Shown in pieces: positions 17,425-25,503 of a DNA stretch of 64,000 bases. Origin of the DNA: Algoriphagus marincola DSM 16067 (GTDB lineage Bacteria > Bacteroidota > Bacteroidia > Cytophagales > Cyclobacteriaceae); NCBI RefSeq assembly GCF_000429405.1, contig NZ_AUBU01000003.1, forward strand, positions 310,001 to 374,000, in the 5' to 3' direction. The stretch's first letter is position 1, and each line of letters begins with the position of its first letter. A model generated the notes under the pieces. It searched no databases, had not been told where the DNA came from, and saw only the letters and a list, made by a program, of their open reading frames with translations. The position numbers were made by a program, and so were the translations under genes.

Positions 17425-17690
17425 GGGGGATGATTGAAGTTGGAAGAGGGAAGTGTGAAGTAGGAAGAGGGAAGCGTGAAGTAGGAAGAGGGAAGTTGGA
17501 AGTTGGAAGTTAGGAGGTTGGGGAGTTTGGGAGTTTGGGAGGTAAGGAAGTTTGAAGTTAGGAAGTTTGGGAGTTTGGGAATTAGGAGGTTGGGGAGTTT
17601 GGGAGTTTGGGAGGTAAGGAAGTTAGGAAGTTAGGAAGTTGGAAGTTGGAAGTTTAGGAGTTTGGAAGTTGGAAGTTTAAAGTTAAAACG
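17425..17690 (+). repeat. G-rich, nearly C-free heptamer-type repeat tract
   Basis: The whole gap between the namZ-like gene and fmt is made of words such as GGAAGTT, GAAGTAG and GGGAGTTT. By eye I find a single C (in GAAGCGTGAAG) between 17425 and about 17685. The block TAGGAGGTTGGGGAGTTT appears at 17511 and again at 17583, a 72-bp tandem duplication. Runs of GGG spaced by AGTTT could form a quadruplex. No ORF or terminator is present. Confidence 0.85.
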
Positions 17691-17710
17691 CATTGAAGTC
17701 AAAAGAGGAA

Positions 17711-18622
17711 ATGAGGATTATTTATATGGGCACACCGGAATTTGCGGTGCCGGCCCTAGAAAAGCTAGTGGAAGCGGGTTGGAATATCGTCGGAGTAATC
17801 ACCGCTCCCGACAAACCTCAAGGGCGAGGAAGAAAATTGGTGGGTTCGCCGGTGAAGCAAGCATCAGAACGTCTTGGACTTCCTATCCTACAACCTACCA
17901 ATCTCAAAAACCCGGAATTTCAAGAAGAGCTCAAAGGGCTTAAAGCTGATCTACAGATCGTCGTAGCTTTTCGAATGCTTCCCGAATCCGTTTGGAGCAT
18001 GCCGCCATTAGGCACTTTCAACCTGCATGCTTCTCTCCTGCCCGACTATCGAGGAGCTGCTCCTATCAATTGGGCTATAATCAACGGGGAAACTGAAACC
18101 GGTGTCACAACATTTTTCCTCAAGCATGAAATCGACACCGGAAGTATCATTTTTCAGGAAAAGATTGCCATTCTTCCAGAAGACGACTTGGGAATTGTCT
18201 ATGAAAAATTGATGAATGTAGGATCCGATTTGGTAGTTCGAACGGTGGAAGCCATTTCAAAGGACGAAGTAAAGCCACTTCCTCAGGACGAAAGCAAGGC
18301 CCTGCACCATGCGCCAAAAATATTCAAAGAAACCTGTCAGATCGATTGGACTCAATCATCTGAATCCATTCACAATTTGATCCGGGGACTCTCTCCTTAT
18401 CCTGCAGCATGGACTACACTCCATGATAAAACCTGCAAGATCTTTAAATCCAAATCCCATCCTGAACCATTTCCCGAGCTAAAACCCGGTGAATGGAAAA
18501 GCGACGGAAAGAGTTTTCTAAAATTTCAATGTGGAGAAGGACATTTGGAGGTACTGGAGCTGCAGCTTGAAGGAAAAAAACGGATGCGAGTAGATGATTT
18601 CTTGAGGGGTTATACGCTATAA
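17711..18622 (+). CDS. fmt: Methionyl-tRNA formyltransferase
   Basis: A 303-residue enzyme that formylates initiator Met-tRNA. I chose ATG 17711 (MRIIYMGTPEFAVPAL), the standard Fmt N-terminus; an in-frame TTG at 17693 would add six residues at the edge of the repeat tract. The catalytic region has FNLHASLLPDYRGAAPINWAIINGE with the Asn-His-Asp triad, followed by TGVTTFFLKHEIDTG. The C-terminal OB-like domain (about 205-303) closes the protein. No def gene lies beside it. Confidence 0.96.
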   Translation: MRIIYMGTPEFAVPALEKLVEAGWNIVGVITAPDKPQGRGRKLVGSPVKQASERLGLPILQPTNLKNPEFQEELKGLKADLQIVVAFRMLPESVWSMPPLGTFNLHASLLPDYRGAAPINWAIINGETETGVTTFFLKHEIDTGSIIFQEKIAILPEDDLGIVYEKLMNVGSDLVVRTVEAISKDEVKPLPQDESKALHHAPKIFKETCQIDWTQSSESIHNLIRGLSPYPAAWTTLHDKTCKIFKSKSHPEPFPELKPGEWKSDGKSFLKFQCGEGHLEVLELQLEGKKRMRVDDFLRGYTL

Positions 18623-18701
18623 AAGTTTCTAATTAAGTCCATTAGGATTTTTAAAGGTTCAATTTTTTTCCAAACTTTAGGTAAACAAAATTTTTATTCA
18701 A

Positions 18702-19610
18702 ATGAACTTTAAAAAACTAATTTTCAGCCTATTTCTGGTAGTAGGGCTTGGTTTTTCTACTGAAGCTCAGATTCTCAAAAAACTAAAGCAGGCAGCCGAG
18801 CGAGGTGCTACAAATGCTTTGGAGAAGAAAACAGAAGAAGAGATCAATAAGCTCGTCCAGCGCCAAATCGAAAAACAACTCAGCGCTTGGGGAAGTAATG
18901 AATCCAGTCCAATCAATATGGACATGGAATCTATTTTTGCAGGAATTGGCGAACCTGTCGACATCGAAGATAGCTATGAGTTTTCCGGGTATATGACCAT
19001 GGAGATTGTCAGTACCGATGCCAAGGGAAAAACGGAAGACCCGGTCACCATGAAGACCCTTATGACAGACCAGGAGTATACAGCTATGGAGATAAGTGAC
19101 CCTGAGGCAAATGAAGGTCTGATGACCATAGTATTTGATTTTAAAAATAGTGCCTCTGTCCTATTCATGGATAATGAAGGTCAAAAAAGCAGCTTTGCTT
19201 ACAAGTTTGACATGAGTAAAATCGCTGATGAAGATATGGATGAGCAAGTTGAGGATTATGATGTGAGCTTTGAAAAAACAGGAAATACCAAAACTATTTT
19301 AGGCTATACTTGTGACGAATACGTCGTCAAGAGCGAAGATGGAGAAGGACATTACTGGATCACTCAAGAGCCCATTGAGGGAGTCAGATCCCTTTGGAGT
19401 ATGGACAGCCCATTGCTTAAAAACGCCACCAAAGAAAAATATGCCAAGCGATTCGCCAATTTACCCTATGGAGATTTTATGGAAATGAGCTTCACCGAAA
19501 CAGGAGGAGATACGATAGATATGACCGTCATAGAAATCGAAAAAAACAGTCCCAAATCCCTTACCACTTCTGAATATCCAAATGTTATGGAGAGCATGGG
19601 CAAGGATTGA
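18702..19610 (+). CDS. Secreted DUF4412-like protein
   Basis: A 302-residue protein with a signal peptide (cleavage probably after STEAQ, about residue 22). A helical charged stretch follows (LKKLKQAAERGATNALEKK). The rest resembles DUF4412 proteins of Bacteroidota, with TILGYTCDEYVVKSEDGEGHYWIT (broken GYxCxEY-type motif) near residues 205-230. The function of that family is not known; location would be periplasm or outer-membrane face. The gene is flanked by a repeat-free 5' gap and a good terminator, so it is likely a single-gene unit. Confidence 0.75.
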   Translation: MNFKKLIFSLFLVVGLGFSTEAQILKKLKQAAERGATNALEKKTEEEINKLVQRQIEKQLSAWGSNESSPINMDMESIFAGIGEPVDIEDSYEFSGYMTMEIVSTDAKGKTEDPVTMKTLMTDQEYTAMEISDPEANEGLMTIVFDFKNSASVLFMDNEGQKSSFAYKFDMSKIADEDMDEQVEDYDVSFEKTGNTKTILGYTCDEYVVKSEDGEGHYWITQEPIEGVRSLWSMDSPLLKNATKEKYAKRFANLPYGDFMEMSFTETGGDTIDMTVIEIEKNSPKSLTTSEYPNVMESMGKD

Positions 19611-19635
19611 TTAGCATAAACAAATAACAAAGGAG

Positions 19636-19663
19636 AGGCGATGAGAATTTCATTGCCTTTTTT
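19636..19663 (+). terminator. Rho-independent terminator after the DUF4412 gene
   Basis: AGGCGATGA (19636-19644) pairs with TCATTGCCT (19650-19658), with one G-T pair and a five-base loop. The 3' arm runs into TTTTTT. Confidence 0.75.
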
Positions 19664-19745
19664 CGTTTAATAGTGGCTAGTCATCAATTCTCATTTTTAT
19701 AAACCAAGCAATCAAGGTAAATTCAGCCTCGATCAAATAATACAG

Positions 19746-20249
19746 ATGAAGCTTACCCTAATAGCCGCAAAAGCAAAAAACAATGTAATCGGGAAGGAAA
19801 ATGACCTTATCTGGAGATTACCAGCTGATTTCAAGCGATTTAAAGCAATCACAAGCGGGCATTATATTTTAATGGGGAGGAAAACTTTCCTTTCGCTGGG
19901 AAAACCACTCCCCGACCGAACCCATTTGGTCATCACACGAGACCCGAAATTTGAAGTACCTGAAGGACATTTTACTTTTGGCACGATCGAAGATGCCTTT
20001 ACCTTTTGCAATAAATTAGGAGTAAATGAGCTCTTTATCATTGGTGGTGGAGAGATATACTCGCAGACAATAGCTATGGCTGACAAGCTTATCTTAACAG
20101 AAGTCGAGGCCGAACCAGAGGGAGACACTTATTTCCCTGAATTTGATCCAAAAGACTGGAAAGAAGTCTTCCGGGAATATCATCCGGTTGACAGCAGGCA
20201 TCGCTTTGCTTTTTCCTTTGTGGACTATGAAAAAATCGACCGACCATGA
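19746..20249 (+). CDS. folA: Dihydrofolate reductase
   Basis: A 167-residue NADPH-dependent enzyme producing tetrahydrofolate. It shows IAAKAKNNVIGKENDLIWRLPAD with the catalytic acidic residue in PADFKRFK, the cofactor motif MGRKTFLSLGKPLPDRTHLVITR and IIGGGEIYSQ. The C-terminal TEVEAEPEGDTYFPEFD is typical. The stop overlaps the start of the following SDR gene by four bases (ATGA), so the two are translationally coupled. Confidence 0.96.
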   Translation: MKLTLIAAKAKNNVIGKENDLIWRLPADFKRFKAITSGHYILMGRKTFLSLGKPLPDRTHLVITRDPKFEVPEGHFTFGTIEDAFTFCNKLGVNELFIIGGGEIYSQTIAMADKLILTEVEAEPEGDTYFPEFDPKDWKEVFREYHPVDSRHRFAFSFVDYEKIDRP

Positions 20250-21031
20250 GTCAATCCGTCATTTGGATCACAGGAGCTTCATCTGGAATTGGTGAAGCTT
20301 GCGCAAAAAAATTCTCCCAAGAAGGTCATGCACTTATTCTTTCTGCGAGAAATCAAGAAGCGCTCGAGCAAGTAAAAAAAAGCTGTCAGCATCCAGAACG
20401 CATTCAAGTCCTACCTCTTGATCTATCTGATCAGTCAAACTATGATCAGAAAGTGCAGGAAGCCCTAGGCTACTTCGGTCGAGTGGATGTCCTTTTGCAC
20501 AATGGAGGAATCAGTCAACGATCTCTGATTTCAGAAACCCAAATAGAAGTAGACCGGAAACTCATGGAGGTGAATTTCTTTGGAACAGTGGCTCTAACAA
20601 AGGCCATCTTACCCTATTTTATCCAACAGAGGTCTGGTCATTTTGGGGTGGTGACCAGTTTGGTGGGAAAATTCGCTTCCCCTTATCGATCCTCCTACGC
20701 GGCTTCCAAGCATGCCTTGCATGGTTTTTTCGATACACTGCGAGCAGAGCATGACAAGGATGGCATTCGTGTGACGCTAATTTGTCCCGGATTCATCCGC
20801 ACGCAAGTTTCTGTAAATGCCCTTACTGGAGACGGAAGTCCTCTTGGCCAAATGGACGATGCCCAAGCCAAAGGCTATCCGGCAGAAAAATGCGCTGCAG
20901 AAATCTATGCTGCTATCCGAAAAGAAAAAGAAGAAGTCCTGATCGGTGGAAAAGAAACCTATGCTGTGTATTTAAAGCGCTTCTTCCCCCGTATTTTCTC
21001 CAAAATCCTTAAAAACGCTAAAGTCAGATAA
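20246..21031 (+). CDS. Short-chain dehydrogenase/reductase
   Basis: A 261-residue classical SDR. TGASSGIG (residues 9-16) binds the cofactor, the NAG-equivalent is HNGG (about 89-92), and the catalytic pair is Y151/K155 in SYAASKHALHG. The segment RSGHFGVVTSLVGKFASPYRSSY matches the DHRS7/YqjQ-like subgroup. The substrate is not predictable. It is coupled to folA upstream and ends one base before cinA, so folA-SDR-cinA look like one operon. Confidence 0.92.
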   Translation: MSQSVIWITGASSGIGEACAKKFSQEGHALILSARNQEALEQVKKSCQHPERIQVLPLDLSDQSNYDQKVQEALGYFGRVDVLLHNGGISQRSLISETQIEVDRKLMEVNFFGTVALTKAILPYFIQQRSGHFGVVTSLVGKFASPYRSSYAASKHALHGFFDTLRAEHDKDGIRVTLICPGFIRTQVSVNALTGDGSPLGQMDDAQAKGYPAEKCAAEIYAAIRKEKEEVLIGGKETYAVYLKRFFPRIFSKILKNAKVR

Positions 21032-21032
21032 A

Positions 21033-22289
21033 ATGCAATTGGTAAAAGCCGAGATCATCGCCATCGGTGATGAGTTACTTTATGGCCAAATCGTAGATAC
21101 AAACAGTCACTGGATTTCTCAGGAATTGGATCTAGTGGGGGTAAAAGTGGTGCAAAAAACAACCGTTGGAGATAAGCGAGAGGATATTTTGGCAGCATTC
21201 GAAGCTGCTGAAAAGCGAGCCGATTTAGTCTTAATCACGGGAGGATTGGGACCCACACAAGATGACCTAACAAAGCCACTTTTAGCGGAGTATTTTCACT
21301 GCCCAATCAAAGAAGTTCCTGAAGCAGTTGAAGCCATTACGGCCTTTTTCAAGCGAAGAGGGCGGGAAATGACTCCTCTAAATGTACTTCAGGGTCACCT
21401 TCCCTCCTGCTGCACCTACGTGCCCAATGAGGTGGGAACTGCCCCCGGAATGTGGTTTGAGCGAAATGGAACCTACTGGATGTCCATGCCGGGTGTTCCC
21501 CATGAGATGAAAAAACTCGTGAAGGACTTTGTTTTACCCAAATTACCGACGCTTTTTGACCTGCCCGTGATCTATCACAAGGTGATCAAAACAGCAGGAA
21601 TCGGAGAAAGCTGGCTGGCAGATATGATCAATGATTGGGAAAACGCACTTCCTGAAAACATTAAATTAGCCTACCTTCCTTCTTTGGGACATGTCAAACT
21701 GCGCTTGACCGGCTTTGGAACTAACCATCAGGAGATACAGCAAGCGGTGGAAAAGCAAATCCAACTGGTACTTCCAAGGATTCAGAAATACGTTTATGGA
21801 TTCAATGAAGAACGGCTTGAGACAGCCATTGGGAAACTTTTGAGAGAAAGTGGGAAAACCGTAGCTTTGGCTGAAAGCTGTTCGGGAGGATATATTTCCC
21901 ACCTCATTACAACGGTGCCCGGAAGTAGTCAGTATTTGCAAGGAGCGGTCGTTCCCTACCACAACGAATTCAAGGAAAAAATCCTAGGCGTATCCGCCAA
22001 AACCTTGGAAACTTGGGGAGCGGTGAGCGAACAAACGGTCCAGGAAATGAGTAAAGGGGTAAGAGAACTCTTTCATGCAGACTTTGGGATTTCGAGCAGT
22101 GGAGTAGCCGGTCCGGATGGAGGAAGTCCCGAAAAACCGGTTGGAACCGTATGGATCGCCTGTGCCGGAAAGGACTTTGTTGAAAGCAAAAAGCTCCAAC
22201 TTACCCAAGATCGAATGCTGAATATTCAACTGACAGGGGTTGCTGTTTTGAATTTGCTAAGAATCTGCATTGAGAAATATGACAAATAA
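21033..22289 (+). CDS. cinA: CinA-family nicotinamide-nucleotide amidohydrolase
   Basis: A 418-residue two-domain protein. The N-terminal MoCF/COG1058 domain (about 1-170) has IGDELLYGQIVDTNSHW and ITGGLGPTQDDLTKPLLA. The C-terminal PncC domain (about 260-418) has LAESCSGGYISHLITTVPGSS and SSGVAGPDGGSPEKPVGTVWIA. PncC domains deamidate nicotinamide mononucleotide in pyridine nucleotide salvage; the N-terminal domain has ADP-ribose pyrophosphatase activity in some homologues. Length is standard. Confidence 0.95.
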   Translation: MQLVKAEIIAIGDELLYGQIVDTNSHWISQELDLVGVKVVQKTTVGDKREDILAAFEAAEKRADLVLITGGLGPTQDDLTKPLLAEYFHCPIKEVPEAVEAITAFFKRRGREMTPLNVLQGHLPSCCTYVPNEVGTAPGMWFERNGTYWMSMPGVPHEMKKLVKDFVLPKLPTLFDLPVIYHKVIKTAGIGESWLADMINDWENALPENIKLAYLPSLGHVKLRLTGFGTNHQEIQQAVEKQIQLVLPRIQKYVYGFNEERLETAIGKLLRESGKTVALAESCSGGYISHLITTVPGSSQYLQGAVVPYHNEFKEKILGVSAKTLETWGAVSEQTVQEMSKGVRELFHADFGISSSGVAGPDGGSPEKPVGTVWIACAGKDFVESKKLQLTQDRMLNIQLTGVAVLNLLRICIEKYDK

Positions 22290-22375
22290 AATTTTATCTT
22301 ATCCGTTTTGATGGATGGTAAATAAAATTTAATTTTAAAACTTGATTATAAACCCAATTAAATATCAAAACCAGA

Positions 22376-23677
22376 ATGGCTAGTGTAGAAATGCTCATGC
22401 CCAAAATGGGTGAAAGTATCATAGAAGGAACCATCTTGTCCTGGCTGAAAAGCGAGGGAGATGAAATCGAACAGGATGAATCAGTACTGGAAGTAGCAAC
22501 CGATAAGGTCGATACAGAGGTACCGGCTACTCATGGGGGGATTTTGAAAAAGATCCTGGCCAAGGAGGGTGATGTCATCGCGGTGGGTGCTCCGATTGCG
22601 ATCATCGAAACTTCCGATGAGGTAGAAGTTCCTGCAGCCGCGCCTAGTGATACGCAAAAAGAAGAATTGGTAGCTGCTGCTCCTGATAACACAGCATCTA
22701 TTCTCAGTGAGCCTGAAGTGAGTTCTGCAGACGTCTCTAGCAAGGATGGACGCTTCTATTCTCCTCTGGTCAAAAGTATTGCAAAAGAAGAAGGCATCTC
22801 AGCTGCTGAGTTATCTAAAATTCCAGGCACAGGCAAGGAAGGTAGAGTGACGAAGCAAGACATGCTTTCTTATTTGAAAAATAGAAAAGCTACACCGGCA
22901 CAGGAAACCGCTGCTGCTCCTGCCCCATCCATTGCAGAACCTAAACCGGTTCCTGTAAGTATTTCAGCATCTGATGAGATCATCGAGATGGACCGAATGC
23001 GTAAGATGATTGCGCAGCGAATGGTAGACTCCAAGCGTATTTCTCCTCATGTTACTTCCTTCGTGGAAGCAGATATGACAAATATTGTTCTATGGAGAGA
23101 GAAAAATAAGCATGCCTACAAGGAAAAGTATGGAGAGCCTATCACCTATACCCCATTCTTTATCGAGGCCATTGCAAAGGCAATCCGGGACTTCCCGATG
23201 ATCAATATCTCCGTGGATGGAGATCGAATTATCAAAAAGAAAGCCATTAACATTGGTATGGCGGTGGCTCTACCTTCTGGCAATTTGATAGTGCCTGTGA
23301 TCAAGAATGCAGATCAGCTGAATCTAGTTGGTATCTCCAAGCAGGTAAATGATCTAGCCAACCGAGCGAGAAATAACAAGTTGAATGGAGATGACCTCGC
23401 TGGAGGAACTTATACGGTCTCGAATGTAGGCTCCTTCGGAAATGTAATGGGAACTCCGATTATTCCACAGCCTCAGGTCGCAATTATGGCAGTGGGTGCC
23501 ATTGTGAAAAAACCTGCAGTAGTCGAGACTCCAACCGGCGATGTAATTGCCATCCGGCATAAGATGTTTCTCTCTCACTCCTATGACCACCGGGTTGTAG
23601 ATGGCTCCCTAGGCGGGATGTTTGTAAGGCGAGTAGCAGATTATCTGGAAGCCTTTGATATGAATTCAAGTTTTTAA
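22376..23677 (+). CDS. Dihydrolipoamide acyltransferase (E2) of a 2-oxo acid dehydrogenase complex
   Basis: A 433-residue E2. The lipoyl domain (about 1-80) has the lipoylated lysine at about K44 in EVATDKVDTEVPA. A linker follows, then a peripheral-subunit-binding domain (about 122-165, YSPLVKSIAKEEGI...GRVTKQDMLSYL). The catalytic domain (about 205-433) contains the active-site motif SHSYDHRVVDGSLGGMFV near the end. E1 and E3 genes are not adjacent. The single lipoyl domain and the MLMPKMGESIIEGTIL opening fit a branched-chain or generic E2 of Bacteroidota. Confidence 0.9.
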   Translation: MASVEMLMPKMGESIIEGTILSWLKSEGDEIEQDESVLEVATDKVDTEVPATHGGILKKILAKEGDVIAVGAPIAIIETSDEVEVPAAAPSDTQKEELVAAAPDNTASILSEPEVSSADVSSKDGRFYSPLVKSIAKEEGISAAELSKIPGTGKEGRVTKQDMLSYLKNRKATPAQETAAAPAPSIAEPKPVPVSISASDEIIEMDRMRKMIAQRMVDSKRISPHVTSFVEADMTNIVLWREKNKHAYKEKYGEPITYTPFFIEAIAKAIRDFPMINISVDGDRIIKKKAINIGMAVALPSGNLIVPVIKNADQLNLVGISKQVNDLANRARNNKLNGDDLAGGTYTVSNVGSFGNVMGTPIIPQPQVAIMAVGAIVKKPAVVETPTGDVIAIRHKMFLSHSYDHRVVDGSLGGMFVRRVADYLEAFDMNSSF

Positions 23678-23681
23678 TCAG

Positions 23682-23706
23682 AATCCCGGGAGACCGGGAT
23701 TTTTTT
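23682..23706 (+). terminator. Rho-independent terminator after the E2 gene
   Basis: AATCCCGG (23682-23689), loop GAGA, CCGGGATT (23694-23701), then a T-run to 23706. The stem is perfect, the loop is a GNRA tetraloop, and it begins five bases after the stop codon. Confidence 0.9.
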
Positions 23707-23744
23707 ATGTCTTAATGGTGAAAGCTTTACTCTTGTAAAGAAAA

Positions 23745-24110
23745 AAAATGAAATACACCTAAGGTAAAATACGCTTCGCGCCTGCCTGCCGTGCAGGAAA
23801 TATAGCTCTCTTCGGTCGGTGAAATAAAAAGCGCTGAAGACATAGCAAGACGAAGAAGAATCTGAATTGAAGAAATACGATTTAGGAAATACGATATTTT
23901 CGTCTCAATTGACCTGAAATCATTTCTCTGATGGACATCTTCTCTCTTGGCTGTTTTAATGTCGAATGATTAAATAATTTGAAAATTGAAAAATTGGAAA
24001 ATTGGAAAATTTTTAAAACCTGCCTAATGTAATGAATTGCAGAATAGACTTCATCTTTCCGATTTGGGAATAAGTTAAAAATTGAATTCTCATTACCGGA
24101 AGAGAGGAAA
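23745..24110. repeat. Decayed intergenic repeat modules (GAAATACACC words and AGCAAGACGAAG module)
   Basis: This gap contains GAAATACACC/GAAATACG words around short palindromes. At 23841 it has AGCGCTGAAG joined directly to AGCAAGACGAAG, as if the middle of the structured repeat were deleted. The tail (about 23860-23975: CGTCTCAATTGACCTNAAATCATT, then TTTTAATGTCGAATGAT) is repeated near 58865-58935. Around 23985-24013 lie period-8 AAATTGGA words. No plausible gene is present. Confidence 0.65.
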
Positions 24111-24113
24111 AAA

Positions 24114-24276
24114 GCGCTGAAGTACCAGTCCGCCGTGCTGGACGCGAAATATATCAGCCCCTGGTAAGCAAGTCGAGGTACGAGGCGCAGCGCAACCCAG
24201 GGTAAATCATACAATTCCAATCCCAGCGCTGGCCCAAGATCTCAAAATGGAAACGAATACTAAGGGCCAGCAAGAG
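24114..24276. repeat. Structured repeat family, copy A
   Basis: Three potential helices in order. GTCC...GGAC around CGCCGTGCT lies at about 24128-24142. CCCTGG (24159-24164) pairs with CCAGGG (24197-24202). GCTGGCCC (24228-24235) pairs perfectly with GGGCCAGC (24264-24271). The unit ends in CCAGCAAGAG. Other copies are at 24431, 58665, 59005 and 59535. Confidence 0.75.
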
Positions 24277-24430
24277 CATAAGAAATCCCGGAATTAGAAT
24301 GCCGTACCTATAGACCTGTCTGACTCCAGGCAGGCACGAACGGCGGCAAAGAAATACACCTTTGTTGAAATACGCTTCGCGAAATACACCAAAGGTGAAA
24401 TACATCTCATTTCGGTTGGTGAATTACAGT

Positions 24431-24590
24431 AGCGAGAAGAGTACTGAAGGAACGACTTTTATAAGCCCTGGGTAAGCAAGTCGAGGTACGAGGCGCAGCG
24501 CAACCCAGGGTAAATCATACAATTCCAATCCCTGCGCTGGCCCAAGATCTCAAAATGGAAACGAATACTAAGTGCCAGCAAGACGAAGAT
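24431..24590. repeat. Structured repeat family, copy B
   Basis: Nearly identical to copy A from 24466 on. CCCTGGGT (24466-24473) pairs with ACCCAGGG (24503-24510), an extended perfect stem. GCTGGC (24536-24541) pairs with GCCAGC (24574-24579). The first helix is replaced by a GTACTGAAGGAAC form. The unit ends in GCCAGCAAGACGAAGA. Confidence 0.75.
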
Positions 24591-24715
24591 GAATTCCTAA
24601 TGGATTGGGAAGTTGGAAAAGGAAGATAAAAGCAAGAAGTACCTCGGGTAAGATGGAAGGGATTCTGTCTTTGATAGTAAGTAAGAGTAAAAATGAAACC
24701 TAAAACAAAAAGCAA

Positions 24716-24967
24716 ATGAATATAATCAGTGAAATAAAAGAGCGGGCTATGGCACCTACTCCACCTTTCTTTGAATGGATAAAGAAGATCGGTTTATTAA
24801 TCGCTGCGGTGGGCTTGGCGATTATGACAGCTCCGGGGGAGGTACCTGAAATCCTTCAGGTTTATGCCGGTCATGCTATTACGGCAGGCACCATCCTGGT
24901 GAGTATCTGTCAACTAACCGTAGATGAGAAAAAGCTGGAGGAAAGACTTCTCCAAGCTATTGACTAA
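24716..24967 (+). CDS. Small membrane protein of unknown function (83 residues)
   Basis: The ORF begins NIISEIKERAMAPTPPFFEWIKKIG. It has two hydrophobic segments, about 27-43 and 49-68, and a charged C-terminus VDEKKLEERLLQAID. Size and topology resemble small holin-like proteins, but I cannot assign a family with confidence. An excellent terminator starts 17 bases after its stop, which argues that it is a genuinely transcribed gene despite lying between repeat-filled stretches. Upstream bases are A-rich, as usual for Bacteroidota start sites. Confidence 0.6.
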   Translation: MNIISEIKERAMAPTPPFFEWIKKIGLLIAAVGLAIMTAPGEVPEILQVYAGHAITAGTILVSICQLTVDEKKLEERLLQAID

Positions 24968-24983
24968 GAGACCTATTAAATTG

Positions 24984-25019
24984 AAAAAACCGGGTAGCAG
25001 GTGGCTATCCGGTTTTTTT
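24984..25019 (+). terminator. Strong rho-independent terminator after the small membrane gene
   Basis: AAAAAACCGG-GTAGC and GCTA-TCCGGTTTTTT form a long stem with one internal irregularity around AGGTG, followed by T's to 25019. The A-tract before and T-tract after suggest possible two-way use, also ending leftward transcription from the polysaccharide locus. Confidence 0.85.
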
Positions 25020-25079
25020 GACTTTGACAAAACGTCCGAAGTGAAGAGTAAAATTCTAATTAGCGAAAGGAAGGAAGCT

Positions 25080-25503
25080 GAAGGTAAAATTTAAGCATTC
25101 GAGGTTCTGAGTTTTGTTGAATCGGGGAATTACCGAATCGGGGAATTGTCGAATTGAGTGGTTCGGGGTTCGGAGTTGATATCGAACTGATGAATTGTCG
25201 AAAGTTGAAAAGTAGCTGCTAAGTGTTAAGGGTTAAGGGTTAAAAGTTTCGAAAATGAGGAATGAGGAATGAGGAATTAGGGGAGGAACGTTTTAGGTTT
25301 TTGGTTCTACGTTCGTTTATCATTTGTGGGTCTTGAGGATTAGCCAACCTTTCATTGAAAAAATCTTGGTAGGTGGTTTGGAGTTCAATGTTCAATACAC
25401 CGACAGTCGTAGTACGTGATTAAGGGTTTTAGGATCTTGTCTCTTGTCTCTTGTCTCTAGATTCTTGATACTTGATACCTGATACTAGATACTAGATACT
25501 CTC
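25080..25503. repeat. Low-complexity heptamer-type tract downstream of the polysaccharide locus
   Basis: No gene is seen. Successive blocks use different short words: GAATCGGGGAATT/GAATTGTC (25128-25200), GTTAAGG (25225-25243), GAGGAAT (25255-25279), CTTGTCT (25435-25458) and CTTGATA/CTAGATA (25464-25500). Most have a period of seven bases. This is where transcription of the minus-strand operon ends, but no clear terminator hairpin is present on that strand. Confidence 0.7.

Noticed and set aside
17662-17943. 93-codon + strand ORF at the start of fmt
   Set aside because: Out of frame with fmt and overlapping its conserved N-terminus.
24154-24405. 83-codon minus-strand ORF upstream of the small membrane gene
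   Set aside because: Coincides with structured repeat copy A and GAAATACACC words; no domain.
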